64,000 bases of DNA from Candidatus Thalassolituus haligoni. Lineage in GTDB: Bacteria > Pseudomonadota > Gammaproteobacteria > Pseudomonadales > Oceanobacteraceae. The DNA lies in assembly GCF_041222825.1 (NCBI RefSeq), contig NZ_CP139482.1, positions 3,200,001 to 3,264,000 on the forward strand. Direction: 5' to 3'. Under the pieces are notes generated by a model. It saw only the letters and a list, made by a program, of their open reading frames with translations, made no database searches and was not told where the DNA came from. The translations under genes and the position numbers were made by a program. Of this stretch, positions 58,539 through 64,000 are shown one piece after another; position 1 is the stretch's first letter, and each line of letters opens with the position of its first letter.

Positions 58539-59030
58539 ATGTTTCATATCGTTTTGTTTGAGCCAGAAATTCCACCCAATACCGGCAATATCATTCGCCT
58601 GTGCGCCAACACCGGCTGCCAGTTGCACCTGATTGAGCCATTGGGATTCAACATGGAAGAAAAAGCGCTGCGCCGCGCCGGACTGGATTACCACGAATTT
58701 GCCTGCGTCAAAACCTACCCCAGCTTTGAACACTTTTTGCAACAGGCACAGCCAGCGCGGCTGTTTCCATTCACCACCAAGGGCAGTACGGTGCATTCAT
58801 CCGTTGCCCTGCAGCCAGACGACTATTTTATGTTCGGGCCAGAAACCCGTGGCTTGCCAGCCGAGGTACTGCAACAGTTTCCGCCAGCACACTGGCTAAG
58901 ACTGCCAATGCTGCCGGACAGCCGCAGCCTCAACCTGTCGAATAGCGCCGCAGTGGTGGTGTTTGAAGCCTGGCGGCAAGTGGGATATGAGGGAGCAAAG
59001 CTGGCGGGGGACGGGATTAACGGCGATTAA
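58539..59030 (+). CDS. trmL: tRNA (cytidine/uridine-34-2'-O)-methyltransferase
   Basis: SPOUT methyltransferase that modifies the wobble base of leucine tRNAs. 163 residues: [54 protein letters not shown], and [17 protein letters not shown], the SAM-binding knot. I start at the ATG at 58539, matching E. coli TrmL, rather than 63 codons upstream. Divergent from mshI; convergent with secB. Confidence 0.94.
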   Translation: MFHIVLFEPEIPPNTGNIIRLCANTGCQLHLIEPLGFNMEEKALRRAGLDYHEFACVKTYPSFEHFLQQAQPARLFPFTTKGSTVHSSVALQPDDYFMFGPETRGLPAEVLQQFPPAHWLRLPMLPDSRSLNLSNSAAVVVFEAWRQVGYEGAKLAGDGINGD

Positions 59031-59072
59031 GAGCGCAATAAACGTGGTGAAATATTCGGCAAAAAAGAATCA

Positions 59073-59102
59073 ACAAAAAACGCCCGGCACAGGCCAGGCG
59101 TT
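59073..59102 (-). terminator. Terminator downstream of secB
   Basis: Minus-strand AACGCC-T-GGC, loop, GCC-G-GGCGTT followed by T-rich sequence. It lies 46 bp beyond the secB stop. Confidence 0.8.
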
Positions 59103-59147
59103 CTATCGGTCAAACCACTCAGCAAAAACATTGCTTAAAACAAATGC

Positions 59148-59621
59148 TTAATGAGTTGCTTCCGGTGCGGTTTCAGCTGCAGCCTGTTCGGCTTCCTGCT
59201 GCATACGCTGGGCAAACAGGGCATCGAAGTTGATCGGTGCCAGCATCAACGCCGGGAAACCACCTTTCAGTACCAGTCCGTCAACCGACTCACGCAGGTA
59301 TGGAAACAGGATATTCGGGCACATGGCACCCATCATCGGCTTCAGTTGTTCTTCTGGAATATTGTCGGCCAGGAACAGGCCACACTGCATGACTTCGACC
59401 AGAAAAGCCGTTTCGTCATCCGCCAGCTTTGCGGTTGCGGTCACTTTTACAAACACCTCAAAATGGCTGTCGTCGACACGACGGGCACCGGTGTTCAGAT
59501 CCAGCTTGATTTCTGGCTTCCACTCTTTGGTAAACACAATCGGCGCGTTGGGCACTTCGATCGAAGCGTCTTTGACGTATACGCGTTGCAGAGCAAACTG
59601 TGGTTGTTGATTCTCAGACAT
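59148..59621 (-). CDS. secB: Export chaperone SecB
   Basis: Tetrameric cytosolic chaperone that delivers preproteins to SecA. 157 residues with FALQRVYVKDASIEVPNAP, LVEVMQCGLFLADNIPEEQL, CPNILFPYLRESVDGLVLKGGFP and an acidic Ala/Glu-rich tail. Follows the rhodanese gene by 14 bp on the same strand. The glutaredoxin gene usually next to secB is absent. Confidence 0.96.
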   Translation of the reverse strand: MSENQQPQFALQRVYVKDASIEVPNAPIVFTKEWKPEIKLDLNTGARRVDDSHFEVFVKVTATAKLADDETAFLVEVMQCGLFLADNIPEEQLKPMMGAMCPNILFPYLRESVDGLVLKGGFPALMLAPINFDALFAQRMQQEAEQAAAETAPEATH

Positions 59622-59635
59622 AAGTATTTCCTGGG

Positions 59636-60049
59636 TTATTTACGTACTACCGGAAGGTTCTGTGCACTCCACTCCATCATGCCGCCTGCAAGACGTACGG
59701 TGTTGAAGCCTTTTTCCTTGAGCATCTTGGCTGCCACCGACACGGTCGTACCGGTTTTGCACACCAATACAATCGGATGGTCTTTATGGGCATTCAGCTC
59801 GTTCATCCGCTTGGCCAGCTCGGCAAACGGAATGTTGCGGGCATTGGCCAGATGGCCACCGCTGAACTCTTTTTTATCCCGAATATCAACGACAATCGCG
59901 TCTTCACGGTTAATTAATTGGGTCGCCTGAGCCGGAGAAACCGAAGCGCCGCTACGATGTTTGTTGTCAAGCAACAGGGCCGCCATAAATGCGCCCCAGA
60001 TAGCCACCAGCCACCAGTGGTTACCAATAAATTCGAACACCTGTTCCAT
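59636..60049 (-). CDS. Membrane-anchored rhodanese-like protein (YibN-like)
   Basis: 137 residues from the ATG at 60047-60049, or 141 from one four codons upstream. An N-terminal membrane helix (NHWWLVAIWGAFMAALLL) is followed by one rhodanese domain: DAIVVDIRDKKEFSGGHLANARNIPF and the active-site loop CKTGTTVSVAA with the catalytic Cys. Sulfurtransferase or sulfur carrier of unknown partner. The gene is commonly found beside secB and gpmI in gammaproteobacteria. Confidence 0.88.
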   Translation of the reverse strand: MEQVFEFIGNHWWLVAIWGAFMAALLLDNKHRSGASVSPAQATQLINREDAIVVDIRDKKEFSGGHLANARNIPFAELAKRMNELNAHKDHPIVLVCKTGTTVSVAAKMLKEKGFNTVRLAGGMMEWSAQNLPVVRK

Positions 60050-60082
60050 AATTCTCGTCATTGCCAGAAAAATCAGGCCCGG

Positions 60083-60111
60083 AGTATAACCCCTGACTGC
60101 GCTACTGTCCC
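60083..60111 (-). promoter_or_regulatory. Promoter for the rhodanese-secB pair
   Basis: GGGACA, 17 bp, TATACT on the minus strand, just upstream of the rhodanese start. Confidence 0.55.
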
Positions 60112-60261
60112 GCCTCTCAAGGGCTCGAAGCAGCGCTCTGTAGTATCAAAGCAGCAGCAAGATAACAGCCGATAACGGACTATTTGTGACAACAGCCGCA
60201 ACAGCAATATCAATGGGCTGTGCAACCGTTCAGATTCACAGCACCATGGCATGCTGTAGTG

Positions 60262-60294
60262 CATCAATGTCACATCAATGGCACATCAATCGCG
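60262..60294. repeat. Three 11-bp direct repeats upstream of gpmI
   Basis: CATCAATGTCA, CATCAATGGCA, CATCAATCGCG, end to end. The spacing of about one helical turn puts each copy on the same face of the DNA. They lie 40-72 bp upstream of the candidate gpmI promoter, in a 348-bp gap (60050-60397) otherwise holding only the two promoters. Confidence 0.75.
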
Positions 60295-60333
60295 CATGAA
60301 GAGCCGATCATCCCACTGAACAACGCTGCGCAC

Positions 60334-60362
60334 TGGGATCAGTAGCTGGCTTTCAGTACAAT
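60334..60362 (+). promoter_or_regulatory. Weak candidate promoter for gpmI
   Basis: TGGGAT, 17 bp, TACAAT, ending 35 bp before the ATG. The -10 is good and the -35 poor, which would suit an activated promoter. Confidence 0.35.
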
Positions 60363-60397
60363 CAGGGCCATCTGAAAATTACCCACGGTGCAGAATC

Positions 60398-61933
60398 ATG
60401 AACAAGCGTCCCACACCTGTTGCATTAATCATTCTTGATGGCTGGGGTTATCGGGCAGAAACCGACAACAACGCCATTGCCAATGCCAACACGCCAACCT
60501 GGGATCGCTTGCTGGATGTTTTCCCCAATACCCTGATCCAGACGTCCGGTGAAGCCGTTGGCTTGCCGGATGGCCAAATGGGCAACTCCGAAGTGGGTCA
60601 TATGAACCTGGGGGCTGGCCGCATCGTGTATCAGAATTTTACTCGCATCAACAAAGCCATTGTCGATGGCGAGCTACAGCAAAACCCGGCGTTGGTGGCA
60701 GCCATGGACAAGGCTAAAGCTGCGGGCGGTGCAGTGCACTTTACCGGGTTGCTGTCTCCCGGCGGTGTCCACAGCCATGAAGATCACCTGGTGGCGTTGC
60801 TGGATATGGCCAGCGCCCGAGGCATTAGCAAGGTCAGTGTCACCGGTATTCTCGACGGTCGTGATACGCCACCCCGCTCTGCCGCAGAGTCTATTGCCAA
60901 AATCGAAGCCAAATGCGCCGCCCTGGGCAACGCTCGCCTGACCGGCATTGTCGGTCGCTACTTTGCGATGGATAGAGACAACCGCTGGGATCGGGTACAG
61001 ACCGCCTACGACCTGATGACCACCGGCACAGCCCAATACACCGCGAGCCATGGTAGCGATGCCCTGCAGGCAGCCTACGAGCGCGATGAAAACGACGAAT
61101 TTGTCACCGCGACCCGGATTGGCGAACCGGCCCCCGTACAGGATGGCGATGCCATTATCTGTTTCAACTTCCGCCCGGATCGCTCCCGTGAACTGACCCG
61201 GGCCTTTGTCGAAGGCGACGAATTCAGCGGCTTTGAACGTGCAGTACGGCCAGCCCTGAGTGATTTTGTCATGCTGACCGAATACGCCGCCAGTATCGAT
61301 GCCAGCTGCGCCTTCCCGCCCGAAGCCCTGAGCAACGGCCTGGGAGAATACATTGCCAACCTGGGTATGAAGCAGCTGCGAATTGCCGAAACGGAAAAAT
61401 ACGCCCACGTCACCTTTTTCTTTTCCGGGGGTCAAGAAGCCGAATACGACGGTGAGACCCGCATTCTGATCAACTCTCCCAGCGTTGCAACCTACGACCT
61501 GCAACCGGAAATGAGCGCGCCGGAAGTGACCGAAAAACTGGTCGATGCCATCAAAAATGGCGGCTACGATCTGATTGTCTGTAACTACGCCAACGGCGAT
61601 ATGGTCGGTCACACCGGGATATTCGATGCCGCCGTCAAGGCGGCCGAAGCCATTGATACTGCCCTCGAAGCCGTCACCAGTGCCATTCTCGAAGTCGGTG
61701 GCGAATGCCTGATCACCGCCGACCATGGCAATGCCGAACAAATGCTCGACGATCAGGGTCGTGCCATGACCCAACACACCACCGGCCCGGTCAATCTGGT
61801 CTACGTTAACGAACGGGAACAGGGTGCTATCCATCCTGGCAGGCTGTGTGATGTCGCACCGACCTTGTTGGCGATGATGGGCCTGGAGCAACCCGCCGAA
61901 ATGACCGGTACTTCTCTGGTGGACTATAGCTGA
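60398..61933 (+). CDS. gpmI: Cofactor-independent phosphoglycerate mutase
   Basis: Manganese enzyme that interconverts 3- and 2-phosphoglycerate. 511 residues of the alkaline phosphatase superfamily: [10 protein letters not shown] with Asp14 as metal ligand, the phosphoserine nucleophile Ser64 in [25 protein letters not shown], and [11 protein letters not shown] at the C-terminal metal site. First of gpmI-envC-ctpA, 3 bp before envC. Confidence 0.97.
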   Translation: MNKRPTPVALIILDGWGYRAETDNNAIANANTPTWDRLLDVFPNTLIQTSGEAVGLPDGQMGNSEVGHMNLGAGRIVYQNFTRINKAIVDGELQQNPALVAAMDKAKAAGGAVHFTGLLSPGGVHSHEDHLVALLDMASARGISKVSVTGILDGRDTPPRSAAESIAKIEAKCAALGNARLTGIVGRYFAMDRDNRWDRVQTAYDLMTTGTAQYTASHGSDALQAAYERDENDEFVTATRIGEPAPVQDGDAIICFNFRPDRSRELTRAFVEGDEFSGFERAVRPALSDFVMLTEYAASIDASCAFPPEALSNGLGEYIANLGMKQLRIAETEKYAHVTFFFSGGQEAEYDGETRILINSPSVATYDLQPEMSAPEVTEKLVDAIKNGGYDLIVCNYANGDMVGHTGIFDAAVKAAEAIDTALEAVTSAILEVGGECLITADHGNAEQMLDDQGRAMTQHTTGPVNLVYVNEREQGAIHPGRLCDVAPTLLAMMGLEQPAEMTGTSLVDYS

Positions 61934-61936
61934 ACC

Positions 61937-63088
61937 ATGAAAACCCCGACGCTGTCCAGCTTGCTGCTGGCCTGTTTGCTGAGCCTCGCCGCCGTCTTCC
62001 CTGTTGCTGCCGAAGAATCCGGTGATGCTGCCAAGTTACAGGCATTGAAACAGGATATTGCCAAACTTCAGCAATGGCTAAACCAGGCCAGCGCCGAACA
62101 CAGCAAGCTGGCGGAGTCGTTACGCAGCACCGATCAGGACATCGGTGCCTTGTCGCGCAAGATCGAAGAAACCCGGCGCTTGCTCCAGGAGGAGCAAGAC
62201 CGCCTAAAAAAGCTTCGGCAGGATCAGGTGCAGCTCGATGAGCTGCGCACAGGCCATACTGCCCGCTTAAAAGAACAATTACTGGCCGCCTATCGACTGG
62301 GGGGCGACAGCCCGATCAAGATGTTGCTTAACCAGGACGATCCGCAACAGGCCCAGCGTATGCTGACCTATTTCAGCTACTTCAATCGTGCCCGCATGGA
62401 TGAAATCCACCATACCCTCAGCGAACTGGCACGGCTGGAACATATCGCCGACGCCATCGTCGCCCAAGAGCTGCAGCTGCAGGCCACACAACAATCGCTG
62501 GATCAGAAAAACAGCCGCCTGAACGAGCAAAAGCAAAAACAAAACAAGCTGCTAGCGCAACTGAACCAGCAAATGAGCAGCGAAAAAACCCGTCTGGCGC
62601 AAAAACAGGCCGACCGCAAACGTCTCGAAGCCCTGTTTGATGAAGTACAAACCCTGGTCGAAAAAAGCCCCCGCAAGCAGGATGTACGGCCCTTCAAGGC
62701 GCTCAAACACCAACTGCCGAGACCGCTGGCCGGACGTATCATCGCCGCCTATGGCAATCCCAACACCGAAGGGGTCGGACGCTGGGAAGGCTGGCTGATA
62801 GCTGCCCCCGAAGGCACCAGCATTCGTGCTGTACACCACGGCCGAGTCGTCTATTCCGATTGGCTGCGTGGCTTTGGTCTGCTGATGATCCTCGACCACG
62901 GCGATGGTTACATGACCCTCTATGCTCACAATCAGACGTTGATGTATGACGTTGGAGCCTGGGTCAATCAAGGTGATGTGATTAGTGCTGTCGGCCGCAG
63001 TGGCGGACTGCAGGAACCGCGTCTGTATTTTGAAATTCGCTACCGTGGCAAACCACAGGATCCTTCCGCCTGGCTGGTCAAAAAGTAA
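61937..63088 (+). CDS. envC: Murein hydrolase activator EnvC-like (M23 family)
   Basis: 383 residues: signal peptide (cleavage near VAA-EE, about 26), a long coiled coil (about 30-250, rich in Gln, Lys and Glu), and a C-terminal LytM/M23 domain (about 270-380). That domain has YGNPNTEGVGRWEGWLIAAPEGT and LILMDHGDGYMTLYAHN-type strands, but the HxxxD zinc ligands are not complete (NPNTEG where the first His would be), as in EnvC, which activates amidases rather than cutting itself. Acts in daughter-cell separation. Confidence 0.92.
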   Translation: MKTPTLSSLLLACLLSLAAVFPVAAEESGDAAKLQALKQDIAKLQQWLNQASAEHSKLAESLRSTDQDIGALSRKIEETRRLLQEEQDRLKKLRQDQVQLDELRTGHTARLKEQLLAAYRLGGDSPIKMLLNQDDPQQAQRMLTYFSYFNRARMDEIHHTLSELARLEHIADAIVAQELQLQATQQSLDQKNSRLNEQKQKQNKLLAQLNQQMSSEKTRLAQKQADRKRLEALFDEVQTLVEKSPRKQDVRPFKALKHQLPRPLAGRIIAAYGNPNTEGVGRWEGWLIAAPEGTSIRAVHHGRVVYSDWLRGFGLLMILDHGDGYMTLYAHNQTLMYDVGAWVNQGDVISAVGRSGGLQEPRLYFEIRYRGKPQDPSAWLVKK

Positions 63089-63105
63089 CTTTCACCAGGA
63101 ACCAG

Positions 63106-63173
63106 GGCACAAGGGGAATTGAAACTCCGCAGCCGATCGGGAGTCTGCGTTAACAGCTTCCCGCTTTTGTGCC
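63106..63173 (+). promoter_or_regulatory. Large hairpin between envC and ctpA
   Basis: GGCACAA-GGGAA (63106-63118) pairs with TTCCC...TTGTGCC (63158-63173), enclosing a smaller CGCAG/CTGCG and ACTCC/GGAGT structure. It ends one base before an in-frame ATG (63174) upstream of the ctpA start I chose. No T-run follows, so it looks like an RNA-processing or stability element rather than a terminator. Confidence 0.5.
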
Positions 63174-63206
63174 ATGCTTCGATCACTGACGACTACGAGA
63201 ACCTTC

Positions 63207-64000
63207 ATGCAAGCTATTGTTTCCGCTGCCACTGCACTGTCGCTGGCGCTGGCCTTGTCCGCCCCGGTATACGCCGAACAACCACTTTCTGCCGCCAGTG
63301 AACCGACCCCTGCGGTAGCACCGCAAGGCGTTCTTCCCCTGGATGAACTGAGAAACTTCGCCGAGGTATTTGAACGTATTCGCAGCGCCTATGTAGAAGA
63401 AGTCGATGACGAGACCCTGTTCGGCTATGCCATCAATGGCATGTTGACCGCACTCGACCCTCACTCGGTGTATTTACAGCCCGACGATTTTGCCGAATTG
63501 CAAGAAACCACCTCCGGCAAGTTTGGTGGTCTGGGCATGGAAGTCGGCCAACAGGATGGCATGATTATGGTCGTCACTCCGATCGACGATACTCCCGCTG
63601 CCAAAGCCGGTATCAAAGCCGGGGATCTGATTGTCAGCCTTGATGGCGAAGCCGTAATAGGCATGTCACTGGGAGATGCCATTGAAAAAATGCGGGGCGA
63701 ACCCGGCTCCGAAATCACCCTGGAAATACGCCGTCAAGACGAACCCAAAATACTGACCTTTACCCTGATACGCGATGAAATCAAGGTACGCAGTGTACGT
63801 TCGGAGCTGCTCAGTGATGATATCGGCTATATCCGCATCACCCAGTTTCAAGAGCAGACCGGTGCAGAGCTGGTGCGCACCTTATCGCAGTGGCAAGCCG
63901 ACCACAGCGTCAAGGGACTGATTCTGGATCTGCGCAACAACCCTGGTGGCGTGCTTGATGCCGCCGTCGATGTCTGCGATGCCTTTATGGACAGCGGCCT
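63207..64000 (+). CDS. ctpA: Carboxy-terminal processing protease CtpA (S41 family), 3' partial
   Basis: The frame is open to the window end; 264 codons are visible. Signal peptide (MQAIVSAATALSLALALSAP, cleavage near VYA-EQ), an N-terminal helical region (LRNFAEVFERIRSAYVEEVD), MLTALDPHSVYL, a PDZ domain (GGLGMEVGQQDG, KAGIKAGDLIVSLDGEAV), and the beginning of the protease core (GYIRITQFQEQTG, GLILDLRNNPGGVLDAAVDV). The catalytic Ser and Lys lie beyond the window. GAGAA precedes the ATG at 63207; an in-frame ATG at 63174 is an alternative. Periplasmic protease that in Pseudomonas degrades cell-wall hydrolases. Confidence 0.93.
   Translation, partial: MQAIVSAATALSLALALSAPVYAEQPLSAASEPTPAVAPQGVLPLDELRNFAEVFERIRSAYVEEVDDETLFGYAINGMLTALDPHSVYLQPDDFAELQETTSGKFGGLGMEVGQQDGMIMVVTPIDDTPAAKAGIKAGDLIVSLDGEAVIGMSLGDAIEKMRGEPGSEITLEIRRQDEPKILTFTLIRDEIKVRSVRSELLSDDIGYIRITQFQEQTGAELVRTLSQWQADHSVKGLILDLRNNPGGVLDAAVDVCDAFMDSG

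Noticed and set aside
60674..61891. 405-codon open frame opposite gpmI
   Set aside because: Fully inside gpmI on the other strand, with no homology signal or ribosome-binding site; a shadow frame.

Overview
The window is a continuous, gene-dense stretch of gammaproteobacterial chromosome. Gene content and order (pilSR, minor-pilin cluster, ispH-fkpB-lspA-ileS-ribF-murJ-rpsT; proB-obgE-rpmA-rplU/ispB; ntrBC; trmL; secB, rhodanese, gpmI, envC, ctpA) closely follow Pseudomonas-type chromosomes as I recall them. The separate MSHA pilus locus and a 3-hydroxybutyrate dehydrogenase point to a marine Oceanospirillales/Pseudomonadales relative. Genus cannot be fixed from sequence reading alone. I see no rRNA, tRNA, CRISPR array, prophage or intact insertion sequence.

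Layout. 1-4.3 kb: 3' part of a hybrid sensor kinase, a Ycf46-like AAA+ ATPase, coq7. 4.4-7.4 kb: ilvIH with a candidate attenuator leader, then a small DUF4124 protein. 7.5-11.9 kb: pgeF-rluD, bamD, nadE. 12-22.9 kb: type IVa pilus control and tip genes (pilSR, fimT-like, pilX-like, an unknown small exported protein, pilY1, fimU-like, pilV, pilW, pilE). 23-36.6 kb: housekeeping genes for isoprenoids, translation, membrane and cell-wall synthesis, with kdsA lodged between rpsT and proB. 36.6-42.7 kb: dsbD, trxC, a CvpA-like membrane protein, ntrBC. 42.8-58.4 kb: a complete-looking but rearranged MSHA pilus locus, all on the minus strand and split by a plus-strand bdhA. 58.5-64 kb: trmL, rhodanese-secB, gpmI, envC and the start of ctpA.

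How it fits together. Two type IV filament systems sit in one window. The pil cluster supplies the sensor-regulator pair and the minor-pilin/PilY1 tip complex, but the major pilin and motor are elsewhere. The msh locus carries its own secretin (mshL), alignment proteins (mshI, PilN-like, mshJ, mshK), extension ATPase with a probable c-di-GMP-binding N-terminus (mshE), platform (mshG), major pilin (mshA), minor pilins (mshC, D, O, P) and a LamG-bearing tip or adhesin protein (mshQ). It lacks recognisable mshM, mshF and mshB, and has only a short membrane protein where mshM-mshN are expected.

The points most worth a second look are the split MSHA locus and its unknown 124-residue gene, the unknown CxxC protein before pilY1, the degenerate ATP-binding domain of the first kinase, the ilvIH leader, and several short repeats and hairpins in leaders and coding regions. 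Nothing here is strong evidence for a wholly new system; these are modest anomalies in familiar machinery.
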